A stretch of 64,000 nt of DNA from Notospermus geniculatus (lineage: Eukaryota; Nemertea; Pilidiophora; Heteronemertea; Lineidae). Position numbers and translations under genes: made by a program. Positions 48,263-60,806 of this stretch are shown here, piece by piece. Position 1 is the first letter of the stretch, and the number at the start of each line of letters is the position of its first letter. The stretch covers positions 45,484 to 109,483 of the forward strand of contig NMRB01000238.1 of NCBI GenBank assembly GCA_002633025.1. Reading direction: 5' to 3'. The notes beneath the pieces were generated by a model, which made no database searches, was not told the origin of the DNA, and saw nothing but the letters and a program-made list of their open reading frames with translations.

Positions 48263-50800
48263 TGGTTGTGTCTGCTCACTTCGGCTTCAAGGTAGGTCTG
48301 GAGCTACCTTGAAAATTTGGAGTATGTACTTGAAAAACCTGAGTAAATACTCCACTTTATTCATACCGACTAGAGTATTTACTAACTTTGTAGTAACTAC
48401 TGAACTAGTAAATAATAAATACTTTTACTAATAGTTGGTACTATTTACTTCAAGTATTTACTTCAGTTTTATTCATACAGACAGCAGTATATACTTCAAA
48501 ATTGCTAGTAAAAGTAGGTACTTTTTTTATTCATATGGCCCACTATGTCAATTACCGGTCTGGTTCCATGTCCAGACTGCTCGTTCGGGTTACCGGATAC
48601 CGGTGTAACGTTTTTGAGCGTTCCCCATCTGCGAGTGTTCCCCTGCTATTGTCTGCCGGAATAAGCCGCGACTCACAATGGAGGACACACAGAGAAACAT
48701 GTCGATCTTATCTGCCAGTGTTTCCAGAACAGTAGGGGAAAAACAACCTGGGCAGGCTCTCCGAAAAAAATTCTCTTTCTATAGTCATACATGTACAAAA
48801 TATGACACAGAACAGACATAAACTGAGTGCAAGATTACATCAGAACAAAGTGGCTGGTTCGACAGGAGAGGGCGTCCCGGGATGGAATGCATCATCTTGT
48901 CCAAACAAGGCTATCGACTCCGTATGAACTCCGTCTTTAGCCTTGTCCGAATCGTGTCATCTTTTCCGTTAATGCATAAATTATTAATGAACCTGACCCC
49001 TACTTGACCCCGCCTCCGAGCCAATCAGAACTTGCGAAACAAATCACCGTTGGACACTTTCTTTGCTCTTCACGCTGTGAATTTGTAACACGGATTTTGA
49101 TTGGCGCGTCGATTTTCCTTCGCGCCCCGATGATTGGCTGAGGCTTTCACCACCTCAGAAACGGAAAATGTGGTGGATTCGAACCAGATGGAATGCATAG
49201 GCCCAGGGAAGGGCACGCACGCACGCACGGCCCAGGAAAAATGTATGGGTTGAACATGTTGAAACATGAATTGCGGAATGAATCCAGGAAAAGATTGACC
49301 TATTTATTTTGATGATTGATGTAGTGCAAGAAATCAGGGTCACATTAATTTGCATTTTATATGTAAATAAATAAAATCTTGGCGCATGATCAAAACCCGG
49401 GGTCAAAATAACAGATGAAACAAAGGACGCGCGAGGGGGAGGAGATAGGATTGACCGTCAGGAACTAACAGGACTCGCATAAATAGGCCTATCATTCGCA
49501 ACATCTATATTATAAGAGAGAAGGCTCATTTTTTGAGTCGCTCCTTCTGGAGATTGGGCAGCATCCAAGTAATGAATCGTGGTGTGATGTGTAGGCCAGG
49601 TATCAGTCTGTGTTTATAGCAAGTAAAATCCAGGAAAAAATTGGTTCCAAAATGGTTTTGACAGGGAAATCTTTTGGTGACCTGGAATTCTATTTATACA
49701 CGTCACTGTGGAGGGATTCCCCAATTGTCCTGACATAAACCGACTGTTGTGACCCCATTCCTGTATAAACACATCGGAATGGCCTAGAAGGGATAGTGTT
49801 GGAAAGGGCTTCATCATTCAGGACATCTGCATAACATAACTCGCTATTCAGTCCATAAAATTCTGATGTGCCCCAATAAAAACACCCTCCGGACAGCAAG
49901 ACCGTAGGACGGGTAACTTTGCTAGTCTCAATATAATCCCCGCTAAAGCCCCACCATTGAACGGTTAACAGAACAGCCAGTGAAATTTTTATGTACAGAA
50001 TGCGAGCGTAGGGCGGAGCGAACCCTGGACGCTGATTGGTCAATTTAGCCTACGTGAATGAAGCGACAATCACGTGTAATGAACCGGTATCTTTGTGCGC
50101 CCCGCCATGACATTATGATTGATGCCGCATGTGTCATGTGTGTAGTAAACGGCACGCTGAAGCCAGCCACCCACGGCCCGGGCCACGGCCTAACGTTAGA
50201 GCGAATTTAGCAAGCATCGGGAGGCGAAGTTTCTTTTAACAATTGGCTTGACTGAAATTTAAAGGTAAGAGGGACATGGTGGCAAGCATTCTGAACATGC
50301 TGAAGGAAGGCACAGTCACTTATTGGCTATACCGGTAGGCTATTTGCGTCGTTCGCCACATGTCATCATTCATGTGCCTCATGCTGTGCATGCATCAAGT
50401 GTGCATGTACATTGTAATACAATGTCGGCCCTGGGCTACAATCTCACGGGCATGCCTTGGAATCCAGATTTTTTCAAAGCTTTGAATTGATTGAATGATT
50501 TCATGATTTTCACCATTTCATGATTTGCGTTGCGACTTGCTTTGCAGCTGCGTTATTGCAACTGGGCACTCGATCGCCGTGTATGTAGTGGACTCCTCGC
50601 TAGGCATGATCGGTTAGGCAGGGCTACCGTAAAGTAGGGCCTATCAGGCCTAGGCTACCGGTAGGCCTAGATAAGATAGGCCTAGGCGTGATTTCCACCA
50701 TGGTGAAGATGTGGTCCATTTCTTCGGACGGCGACTGGTAGGCCTAGGCCTGCCTGTCACACTACCAGTATCATCATGCACTCCCTATTAAAAATAATAC
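48263..50800. other. Spacer without recognised genes
   Basis: 48300-48530 is full of agtaaatac/gtatttact in both orientations, probably a decayed palindromic element. 50140-50270 is a CpG-containing patch ending in aaaggtaag, which could be an untranslated first exon with a donor site. No open frame or TATA box supports this. Confidence 0.35.
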
Positions 50801-50804
50801 GCGA

Positions 50805-51010
50805 TACCATAGGATATACCATAGATAGAGAATACCATAGACAATTACCATAGATATTCTATGGTGCTTGTCTATGGTGTTTTGTAACAGTCTATGGTAC
50901 TTTTTCCTATGGTACCAATGATACCCATAAGAACTTTATGGGTCATCAATTTCTATGGTACCGGTAAACTTTTTATGGTGTAATAAATGTTGTGTTATTC
51001 TATGGTTTAA
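50805..51010. repeat. Cluster of ccatag/ctatgg hexamers
   Basis: About four accatag motifs are followed by about seven ctatgg motifs within 200 bp, so the stretch can fold on itself. No clear unit length is seen. Confidence 0.6.
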
Positions 51011-52826
51011 ACCCTTTCTGGGTGATTCTCCGATTAGGGGACAAATTGGCATTTTCCAGGGGTGAATTTTCGAACTCGTTTTATTCGTGTCTTGATGTGA
51101 CTATTTCATTATTTGGCTCATTTTGAAAAGGAAACAATAAAAATCCTAAAATTGTCTGACTTGGATGTGAGAAAAAAAATTAAAATGGAAAAGAGGGAAA
51201 ATGCATTAGATGGTCACCTCCGTTACGCAACTTATTACTCGGAGTATAACAAAATTGAAAAACTTCATATCAATCCTTATAATAGCAAGAGGTATCGAAG
51301 AAATTACCACCACCAAAGCAGTTCTATTATGAGTTTTAATTTTTTTGTCAACTCTGTTNCTGAACAATACCCGCAGTGGACACAAAAGATTTAGGGTCGG
51401 CACGTACACTGAAGATTGGTTTTCGAAAACAGTATACCAGGGTGAGCGGATCTGAATGTGAATGACTGGTCGCACAAAGGCCAGTTCCGTGGATTGCCAC
51501 TAGGGAATGAGCTCAGCTATAGGTAGCCCCCCACCTGGGTTGGTTGATTCTTGTATCGCAGCCAGGATGATCAAATCGGCGCAAGAGTTGGCTGCTCTAA
51601 TGCATGAAAGCTTTGCTGTGATTGGTTGGTTTATTCACAAACTAGATGCTAGGTAGTCTCGCGCAGCCAGACTCTTTCATTACCATTACAGAGTCTGGCC
51701 CCAAACTTGATTTTTACTGTTCGATGGTAGTCTCGCGCAACTGCGAATTTCGGGTCAGACTCACTCACTCAACTCAGTCTCACAACCTTCCAGAATGCCT
51801 GAATCTGGCAATGAATCGATTAGCGAAGTGATCTGAGACAGCATCAACTTACTGGAGTTGAATTTCAGGCTGAAGTCTGAGCAGGAATTGTGTATCCGTA
51901 TGGAAAGCGAGATCGAGAAAACCCAACTGACATTTATGGTCGTCGCCATGATGAGATCACATGATCAATTCTCTTGCCCAATCAGCAGCCGGATTGTGAT
52001 TTTTAAATGGGAGGAATCGGCGGATGGAAATGAATGACTAGCTCTGTCCCTGCTTAGCCAATCAGCGAGCGTACCAGGATCTTGGTACGCCTCCGAACAG
52101 TAATTTCGCAGTTTGATCCCAGACGCTTGTTCGATCCCCAGATTCGAAACAGCGGCTGGGTGACCGAGACTAGATGCTAGGATGATCCAATCGTGAGAAT
52201 TGGTCGTTGTAATGCATGTAAGCTTTTGTGAGATTGGAACATACATATTTTATATATAATGTAGATGACTCTCCAAATGTTGTCAGTGTGTATGGCGTGA
52301 AGTGCAATTTCGGCGGAAAAGACCTTGAATTCCAACAACGTTCCATAGAGGGATTTTCCAACACTTCTTAGGGACATCACCGAATTCTTCCTACCGGAAC
52401 CTTTGGATCAGTAAAAACGTCCTATATTACACCTGTCCTATATAAAGGAAAGGACACTACATTATAATTCATTCGGGATTTATTTGACAAGATATTATTT
52501 TACAATACAATCATGTATCCACAAGGAGCTTAGACATGGAATACGTTGTCTCTGCACTTTGACATAACAAAACAAAAAGTATTGGAAACGTCTCATGTTG
52601 CCAAGTGTTAGGAAAAAATAGATAACTACTCACCACTTCCAGGGTTAAAACAGCCTATTGTAAAAACTATTAGGCCTATGACAATTCGAGATCTTTCTGT
52701 AAAGTGTTGTGTTCTCGCGATTTTTTTCTTTTGTCTGGAGTTCGCCTGAAAGCGGAGCCAATAACTGTCTGATATTTTTGTTTTCGAAACGAAGTAACAT
52801 GCAGTTTGAATGCGCTTTTATTTTAG
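51011..52826. other. Spacer with MITE remnants
   Basis: It includes a contig join at 51359, a short inverted agactctttcat/acagagtct pair near 51668-51705 with repeated gtagtctcgcgca, and two diverged direct copies of an aggatgatc...attgg segment (51563 and 52177). No coding region recognised. Confidence 0.4.
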
Positions 52827-53832
52827 GGTTTTTTCACAGAGCACTGCTCTCCCAGGCGCATGCTTTCGTCGGCATTCATATGATAATAAGGTGATTTCGT
52901 AGTAGAGTTTACCATCTGTCCATTCCTGGGCCGATGTCTGATTGGCTGCTTACGATTAGGAGGCGTGGATCTCAATGCGGTAATAGGGGTGTTTTTAAAG
53001 TCGACTGACCCNTGCCCGGCTTGACCAGGAGCTGCTGCCGCCTGGTGTTAGCTTGTGAAGTTAAGTTGTTGTCGAAACAATTAATAAACAAAGAAAGACT
53101 GCACATGCTATACGAGAATCCCGGGACGAGAATCAACGTCCAGATAAAATCTGTTGCATCCGTAGAATCGAGTTACGAGTGGATCACTTATTGCCTAGCA
53201 GAGGATGAAGTACAAAACAGTAGGCTACATCCTCATTCAGTCGGGTCAGTCGTTAAAAACACCCCTACCGCATTGAGATTTGCCCCCAGCACGCCTAGTT
53301 TTATTCTGTCGACAAAGAAAGAACAGAGTCTGTTGACATCCACTAAAAGCAATCCAGTTCAGAGCGCACATACAGTGCTCCGCGCTGTGCGCCAATTAAC
53401 GCTCACAATAGACGCTATGCTCGAATCCCCCAATGCGCGTTAAATGACAAAAGGCTTATGCGCCACAATTGAATTCTTATGCTCTTTGCTTGCTTTGGAC
53501 TGCGCTTCTTGTGCCCCTATTATTAAGGTGACAAAAGGTTATGTGCTCACTCATTCAACCCTTCTGCGCTATTGACCAGCGATGCCCACTATTTGCCGGC
53601 AATGTGCTGGTAGTTTCTAACCTGTTTCCTTGGGCGTCCGACGGTGGCGCTTCGTATCGGAGCACGAATAGTCAGTGCCACCGTCGGAGCCCAGGGAACC
53701 AGGTTCGTAAATTTCCAGCCAATGAAACAACAGCGGTGTACAGTCATTCATTCATTTGGTCCACCCCTTATTGTAATATGAATTGTGTAGAAAGCATGCG
53801 CTTGGGAGAGCAGTGCTCCATGAAAAAAACCT
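52827..53832. mobile_element. Non-autonomous TIR transposon, copy 2
   Basis: It has the same ends as 46473-48262 (ttttttcacagagcactgct at left) and is colinear apart from missing nested insertions and a join at 53012 that removes part of the left interior. Confidence 0.72.
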
Positions 53833-53935
53833 TTTGTTTGTTTCTGAGATACTGAATGGACCCAAGGCATAGTCAATGAAGGTTCTACGTCACGAGTGAG
53901 ATGGTGAATGAATCACGAAAAATTCACGTTGGATT

Positions 53936-54098
53936 TTAAAGGGCCTCTAGAGGCAGCCCAGCATGGCTGGGGAAAACCACGGGGAAAACCCAGGTTCAAT
54001 ACCTCGTACTGGTGATTAACGTTAAAGTGGCGCCGCCTAGCTGAAGAACCGGTACTGATAGTAGCCTAATGGCGAGCTGCCTCTAGAGGCCCTTTAAA
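53936..54098. mobile_element. MITE with ttaaagggcctctagaggc ends
   Basis: The terminal inverted repeats of about 22 bp contain the palindrome cctctagagg. The interior is unique. Confidence 0.65.
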
Positions 54099-54184
54099 GT
54101 TGCATTCATAGTTTCGGCAAATTTCACTGGTTATTGAAATGACCAATCAAAAGTGCCGTTATAATAACCAATGAACAGCGCCGA

Positions 54185-55136
54185 NNNNNNNNNNNNNNNN
54201 NNNNNNNNNNNNNNNNNNNNNNNNNNNNNNNNNNNNNNNNNNNNNNNNNNNNNNNNNNNNNNNNNNNNNNNNNNNNNNNNNNNNNNNNNNNNNNNNNNNN
54301 NNNNNNNNNNNNNNNNNNNNNNNNNNNNNNNNNNNNNNNNNNNNNNNNNNNNNNNNNNNNNNNNNNNNNNNNNNNNNNNNNNNNNNNNNNNNNNNNNNNN
54401 NNNNNNNNNNNNNNNNNNNNNNNNNNNNNNNNNNNNNNNNNNNNNNNNNNNNNNNNNNNNNNNNNNNNNNNNNNNNNNNNNNNNNNNNNNNNNNNNNNNN
54501 NNNNNNNNNNNNNNNNNNNNNNNNNNNNNNNNNNNNNNNNNNNNNNNNNNNNNNNNNNNNNNNNNNNNNNNNNNNNNNNNNNNNNNNNNNNNNNNNNNNN
54601 NNNNNNNNNNNNNNNNNNNNNNNNNNNNNNNNNNNNNNNNNNNNNNNNNNNNNNNNNNNNNNNNNNNNNNNNNNNNNNNNNNNNNNNNNNNNNNNNNNNN
54701 NNNNNNNNNNNNNNNNNNNNNNNNNNNNNNNNNNNNNNNNNNNNNNNNNNNNNNNNNNNNNNNNNNNNNNNNNNNNNNNNNNNNNNNNNNNNNNNNNNNN
54801 NNNNNNNNNNNNNNNNNNNNNNNNNNNNNNNNNNNNNNNNNNNNNNNNNNNNNNNNNNNNNNNNNNNNNNNNNNNNNNNNNNNNNNNNNNNNNNNNNNNN
54901 NNNNNNNNNNNNNNNNNNNNNNNNNNNNNNNNNNNNNNNNNNNNNNNNNNNNNNNNNNNNNNNNNNNNNNNNNNNNNNNNNNNNNNNNNNNNNNNNNNNN
55001 NNNNNNNNNNNNNNNNNNNNNNNNNNNNNNNNNNNNNNNNNNNNNNNNNNNNNNNNNNNNNNNNNNNNNNNNNNNNNNNNNNNNNNNNNNNNNNNNNNNN
55101 NNNNNNNNNNNNNNNNNNNNNNNNNNNNNNNNNNNN
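54185..55136. other. Assembly gap (N run)
   Basis: 952 Ns. Four long frames spanning it are artefacts. The flanks are ordinary spacer. Confidence 0.99.
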
Positions 55137-55446
55137 CGCCACCTGTCAATCATAGTGCTTATTATAATATGAATGGGAAAAGGGCACTGAATGCTCACTC
55201 TGTGCGCCAATGTGAAAAAAACCTAATACGGTTCAGTGCTGAACCTCAGTGACATCGCCTGGACACCGTGAGTGTATATTCGCCACCTCGTTTTTGAAAC
55301 CGCGAGATTTTCAAAATGTTTGAAAATTCCAAGGCGGTTCTCAAAACCGGGAACCACCGACTTGTTGTCTCGTTGCTACCTTGTTTGGGCGGTTCATTTG
55401 AACCGCGTTGAACCACCTCCAAAACCGCCCCATATGAGCCAGGCTT

Positions 55447-55750
55447 AAGCGGGTGATCCACTGTTGCGGTTTTGGCTTGAGACGGGGTTGCGTTCCCTTG
55501 CGATTACCTTATAAGGACTTCCGATTGCCATATAAGGTAACCGCAAGGGAACGCAACCCCGTCTCAAGCCAAAATCGCAACAGTGGATCACCCGCTTTAA
55601 AGAGGGTGATCCACAGTTGCGATTTTGGCTTGAGACGGGGTTGCGTTCCATTGCGGTTACCTTATATGGCACTCGGAAGTCCTTATAAGGTAACCGCAAG
55701 GGAACGCAACCCGCCTCAAGCCAAAATCGCAACAGTGGATCACCCGCTTA
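55447..55750. mobile_element. Two tandem MITEs with agcgggtgatccactgttg ends
   Basis: Units 55447-55606 and 55608-55750 are each nearly fully palindromic: ends gcgggtgatccac, then a gggaacgcaacccc pair and ataaggacttccgat at the centre. Remnants are at 42537-42636 and 43905-44001. Confidence 0.8.
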
Positions 55751-55826
55751 ATGGGGATCTATTCCGTTGTACTGTTCGGCAGGAAACAAAAGCATATAGG
55801 CCTACATACGTACGAGTAAATGAAAT

Positions 55827-55958
55827 AATAGAGTTTTCGCAAAGCCCCCGAAACGCCAACGTGAACGTCTATCCTTTTGTTCGGTGCTCTTTTCGTCGCA
55901 TCGAACAATGGCTTTGGCGTTGGCGTTGGCGTTGGCGTTTCGGGTGCTTTGCGAAAAC
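55827..55958. mobile_element. gagttttcgcaaagcc MITE
   Basis: Single copy of the family at 41552-41943. Its right arm has a short ggcgttggcgttggcgtt expansion. Confidence 0.75.
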
Positions 55959-56176
55959 TCCCTATTGTACAGACTAGGCCCTACATCAGATTTCTCTGGA
56001 CTCCGGTCGATCCTGTGATCTGAATTTCAAACGTCATGGAAGGTGCCGCGGAACACGAGTAATGCAATCGAACCATAGAAGTATTATAAGGATATAATAC
56101 TTCCATGATCGAACTCACCTCTGATGGTAATTCGTCGATTTAGCATTTACGGTGTCGTTGTCAAACACGCGTTTAC

Positions 56177-56304
56177 TAGAGAGCTTTCGCAACCGCCCGG
56201 TTAGGCCCTACGACGACGTTTTATCTATTGTGTGAGTACCCGAACAATACATGTAGATAAACGTCGTCGTTGGGCCTAAACCGGACGGTTGCGAAAGCTC
56301 TCTA
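56177..56304. mobile_element. tagagagctttcgcaaccg MITE
   Basis: A nearly complete palindrome: the ends tagagagctttcgcaaccg are inverse and the inner arms carry acgacgacgttt. Paralogous flank C (42158) has no insert there. Confidence 0.75.
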
Positions 56305-56647
56305 TAAGCGTCGAAATACTGCGATTAGGCCTACAGTGGCTCAACAATTTCTAGAGCAAGTGTTGACGAGTTGGGAAAAAATGGATTCATTTTTTTCATC
56401 CCAACGGCTTGCGTCTCTCCTGATGTTCACCCACGGCGTCGTTTAGTGAATGACGCTGTCATTAACTGATACTCATAAAAGCAAGCGAATGCATTTCCTT
56501 TCAAGATTTGCAGTACATTTACCGGTTCATTGGATCACGTTGTGCAGGTCTCAAGGAAAAGCATTTGCTAACTTTTATGAATACCAGCAATTATTTTGGT
56601 TTCAACACACAACCAATTTATAATTTCGACCCAAAGGAAAACTGCCT

Positions 56648-56812
56648 GAAGTAGCGTGTTCGGTTACTCACCCGGGCCTCCCCTGGTTGAGACCCACAGC
56701 GTTCTTTTATCGTGTGACGAACAGCGTTCGGAATCGGGCTTTATTGAGCATGCGCCTCGGCCGCTCAAAAATTTACTCCGGGGAGGCCCGAGTGTGTAAA
56801 CGAACACGCTAA
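56648..56812. mobile_element. tagcgtgttcg MITE
   Basis: The ends tagcgtgttcg and cgaacacgcta are inverse, with an inner cgggcctcccc/ggggaggcccg pair. A partial copy is at 32942-33025; a longer relative is at 35993-36690. Confidence 0.7.
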
Positions 56813-57173
56813 AAAATGTTTGCCCTGTGTTGTCCACCCAGCTCTTTCACTTGCAACAAAAGTAGTAGGCCGACACGCCATCTCGAGTCCTTTCCGACAA
56901 GCTTGATCGTAGCTACCAAATAATTCTCGACTTACGTCGTTCAAGTCAGCAAGAAAATGCCCATTTACTCTCAGTGTATTCAGCTGTGAACGTTTATATA
57001 ACGGTGGTTGAGATTTGTGACTGCCCAAACAGAATTACGCGATCGTATGTCAAAAACGCAGAAGGGGCAAAAAAAATATACTCATTACATCATCAGAATA
57101 ATATGCCTATGAGCGACAATTTCAGTGAGAAATGCCGGAGGCCCCGAAACGCTGAACAAATGTACAGTACATT

Positions 57174-57553
57174 GTCTACACCATCAACATTTCCAAAACG
57201 ATTCTGTCGCAAACATTTTGAAAAGTGTTTTGGAAATGTTGTGGCTTGTCTCGGGTTTGTTCTACACTCCGCAACATAATCAAAAAATGTTTTCGAAATG
57301 TTTTACAAAAGTTAAGGCCTGCCTACAACAATCCCAGAACAAGGATGTTGCAGATATATTGCGACTACCGGTATGTTTTTCAGAATGTTTTGGAAATGTT
57401 GTATACAGACCTTAACTTTTTGTAAAACATTTCGAAAAATTTTGTTGATTATGTTGCAGAGTGTAGAACAAACCCGAAACAAGACGCAACATTTCCAAAA
57501 CTGTTTTCAAAAGGATTTGCCGCAGAAATTTTGAAAATGTTGATGGTGCAGAC
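57174..57553. mobile_element. 380-bp palindromic MITE
   Basis: The arms run from gtctacaccatcaacatttc inward for about 150 bp (ttctacactccgcaacataa, aaatgttttacaaaa) and return inverted. The centre contains ccagaacaaggatgttgcag. Confidence 0.75.
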
Positions 57554-58000
57554 AGGCCTTTAGACACAGCTTGATGATCCAAAACTCTTTGATTCAGAAT
57601 TCTTTACCGACTATCAACATCGTATTGTTTGTCACGGGATTAAGGGTTTTGGTCTCTCTAAAGAGTCCACTCAATCTAACGGTGCCGCTTCATCCGTGGT
57701 GGTGGTGGTGGTGGTGNGGGGGGTCGCGTGCACGAAGTATATATGTAGGCCGACTGCCGATGTAAACTATGAGTGTTGTTGGAGGATGGGCGGCCCGGCC
57801 CGTGCAGCAGAGAAAACGAACATCCATTCTCAAACTTAGACCACCTTGCAGTCGACATTCGTATGAGCATGAAGCCTGCTTCAGTGGGCTATTCTCAAAC
57901 TGCGCTTGATGTAATAACAAAATAAACATGGGAACCAGCGTTATTTTTTTATCGTGTGTTTCATTCCGGACTGGCCGAGCTTTGGCCATCCTTGGATGGA

Positions 58001-58892
58001 ATTACCATCTTGGTGATCGCCCTGCGGCGGCAAGACCACAGGGACTTGATGCGATGTAAAACCCTCATTAGGGTTGTAACCCTCACTACAGAGTTAGTAG
58101 GGCTAAGGTTGAACTCTTGAGGGATACCTTGGGTATACCTTGGTGGAAGATCAGGCTGGGTCTCTGCCAGAAATTTTTTGAGGGTACCGGTACTAATTTC
58201 TTCAAAATCAACAAAAACCCCAAGAATTAAAGAAAATGGCCCTTGCTGTTCCTTTGAGGGTAGCCTAGTAGCATAGTATTTATATCACGACACTTATAAA
58301 GTGCAGTTATCCAACCAATGTCATGGTCGCTCAAAGCGCTGTACAGAGAAATTATATGGTGAAATATAGTCATTGATCAAAGGCCTGACTGAAGAGAACG
58401 CGTTTCAGCAGCTTTTTGTAGATTCCCATGCTGGTACAGGTCGTTCGTATCCTTAGTACCCTCTGTTGTGAAAGTGCCTTGACACTTTAAAATGTAAAAG
58501 GCACTATAAGCCCACACTCTGGCGGAAACACTGAATTAGATGTCCTCACAATTCAGACCTTATACTCCACATCATCTGCATCAGGCTTTCCGGTACATTT
58601 ACAACATACTTTCAAGTCAGAACGCTAAAGATCGCATGGAATGTTTGGCGAATATTACAAATGAACTCTTAGTGAGCGAATTCCTCTTGTATGCACCGGG
58701 CTTTAGGGGAAACCAGGGGTGAAGACCTCGAGCCTCTCTTAATGACTGATGATAAAAAATGTGGAAGGGAGAGGGCTTCACCCTCAATTTTTACCTTGTC
58801 AACGTCAACCCCCCCCCCCCCCGGTTTCAGTGGTAGTGTAGGGGCCTACTGGTGCGGTGTATACTATTGATACAATTCCTTTTTCAGCTATG
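58001..58892. other. Spacer with SINE-like tail and poly-C tract
   Basis: 58275-58460 resembles the aagcgct-containing tail of the SINE at 47830. A C14 homopolymer lies near 58809-58822. No gene recognised. Confidence 0.4.
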
Positions 58893-59003
58893 GTAGCCCT
58901 TGACCATCAATGACCATTAGGTTACCCTTGGAGGAATTATACTAACAGTATAATTCCTCAAAGGGTAACCTAATGGTCATTGATGTTGATGGCCAGTAGG
59001 CTA
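58893..59003. mobile_element. Short palindromic MITE
   Basis: The arms include ccattaggttacccttggag and inverse; the centre is aattatactaacagtataatt. Confidence 0.7.
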
Positions 59004-59192
59004 CACCAGATGAAAGCTGCATAGCTATTACTATAGTGGCTCCTCATCAAAGCCACTGGGTACGGTACCATGGACAGCATCGAGGTAGGTCCAACACTAG
59101 TTCAGCAACACATGATGTTCAGGACACGATGAATTGGGTTGAATGGTCTCACTAATTCGACCTTTAGTTTACGATACACTCAGAAGGCCTCT

Positions 59193-59317
59193 TAAGGCCC
59201 CGATTACATAGAAGTATACGGTATACGAAAACGCCGGTTAACAAAGGATTCGCGACCGTGAAGCCATTGTTAACCGGCGTTTTCGTATACCGTATACTTC
59301 TATGTAAATTGGCCTTA
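59193..59317. mobile_element. MITE of the ttacataga family
   Basis: The ends taaggcc and ggcctta are inverse. The arms carry gaagtatacggtatacgaaa and gccggttaacaa, as in 21026-21163. This copy is nearly perfect. Confidence 0.78.
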
Positions 59318-59398
59318 GTCTTGCATGTTGACTGCCATCTGTATCCTCAGTGCATCAGCCACATATACAATCATGTGGCCAACTGTTCTGACACTGCC

Positions 59399-60230
59399 CT
59401 TGGAGGAATTATACTTCTAATTACGGTCCCTACATTGTCATGTAGGAACCATCTTGATATCACTGGGTAGGAAGGAAATTTTTATTTCTATCTTTTTCCA
59501 CACTCAATTGGCACACGATTCCAAGAAAACCTCTCAATCACTGCAAAATCAAGTAGTACCATCATATAGTCAATATTTGTATCCAGGTCTGAAAGGTTAG
59601 ATAGTTTCAAAAACGTACTCTTTTTGCGTTTTTGAAGAGTATTTTATTCTGAAGTGATGAAGTTAAATATTTCCCTGTTGTTTTTTTTGTTTGGTTCGGG
59701 CTGGAATGATGGATCCGTATCCAGCTCAACCACTTTGCCCTTCCTCTGACCTCTGAAGACAGTCCCCTCCCTTCTCCGCCCGGCCCCCTTCCCCACCCCT
59801 CCCCTCCCTCGTCCTCCCCTTCCCTTGGAGAGGGCACTATATCTCCCCACCCTCCGGTAAAGACCATCCTCGGAGAGGGGAGGTGCTGGGCCCCACAGTA
59901 GATTGCCCCACCTACCCACCGAACAGTCAACACGCTGTCGAATGCTCGCACTCCCCGTGTTTGTCAGTTGGTAAACAATACGTGTCTGCAGAATGCGCAT
60001 GCCGTGCAGTCATTTGTCTGCCCTCCCTCTCTATCTGCCTACCCTGCATGTGTCCTTCACCAGGAAGACATTGCAGGAGGATGGGAACCCCAAGAACCTG
60101 ACTTCTGTGCCACAGAGTCATACCCCTCCTTGCCCTTTCTTTATTCAATTTCCATTTTCTGATGTAGGGACCATCAAATTTGCTGTGAAGCAAATTTCAC
60201 AGTTCTAGTTAGAATTATAATTCCTCCAAG
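59399..60230. mobile_element. TIR element with a polypyrimidine core
   Basis: The ends cttggaggaattata and tataattcctccaag are inverse. The inner part holds a strongly C/T-rich run (about 59750-59870, cctcccctccctcgtcctcc) and no transposase frame. Confidence 0.5.
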
Positions 60231-60673
60231 CACTGACTAAAGCATGAACAATGAACAACCAACCAAGATCTACAATACAATACGTCTTTATTTTCATCTA
60301 CATGATCTACATGTATATGTACAATTTGTCATACAACAAAATCTACATCACAGCAATGTCGAGAGAAATAACATTGATTGACATTTTTTACATACCTATG
60401 GTATGGATTTTTACTTTCACCCTGAATGATCTCTGTTCCTTGAAACAAGGTGTTCTTACATCCCCATTTTTCATCTCATTCAGACATGTCAGAAACTAGA
60501 ATCATTCCAGAAAGAACTGGGAAGCCATTGACATCCTTGCCCGTAAAGAAGAGGAGCCCTGACATCACAGGCCATTCCGTCTGACTGTGGTACGTACCGG
60601 TAAGGAACGATCCTGTCTAAATATGAAACTGATGATAGACTGTAAATATGTAAAGACCCACTTGTCTTCTGAT
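60231..60673. other. AT-rich spacer
   Basis: Nothing recognised. It includes tacaatacaatacgtcttta, which resembles a polyadenylated transcript end on the minus strand, but no exon is identified. Confidence 0.3.
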
Positions 60674-60806
60674 CAGGGCCAACCGCACAGAAAGTCCGAT
60701 AGTGCTACCGGCACCTATCGGCAGTTAGTTACAATGCATTTTCCCATCTACTAAACCGCCGAGAGGCACCAAAAGTACTATCCGACTTTCTGTGCAGTCA
60801 GCCCTG
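60674..60806. mobile_element. MITE with cagggc ends
   Basis: cagggccaaccgcacagaaa is inverse to tttctgtgcagtcagccctg with few mismatches, and the inner gtccgatagt/actatccgac pair extends the arms. Confidence 0.7.

Larger units (their letters stand above)
55751..57990. repeat. Orphan copy of the GPCR 5' flank
   Basis: It is colinear with 41500-43860: the gagttttcgcaaagcc MITE, gaaggtgccgcggaacacg, caattattttggtttcaa, the ggaggccccg block, the ggcggcccggcc block and the tttcattccggactggcc 3'-flank motif. No receptor sequence follows at 58000. A unit of the tandem array has apparently lost or never carried its receptor. Confidence 0.65.

Noticed and set aside
59607-60000. Overlapping Gly/Arg-rich minus-strand frames
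   Set aside because: They arise from the polypyrimidine tract on the other strand; composition is low-complexity and there is no splice or domain support.
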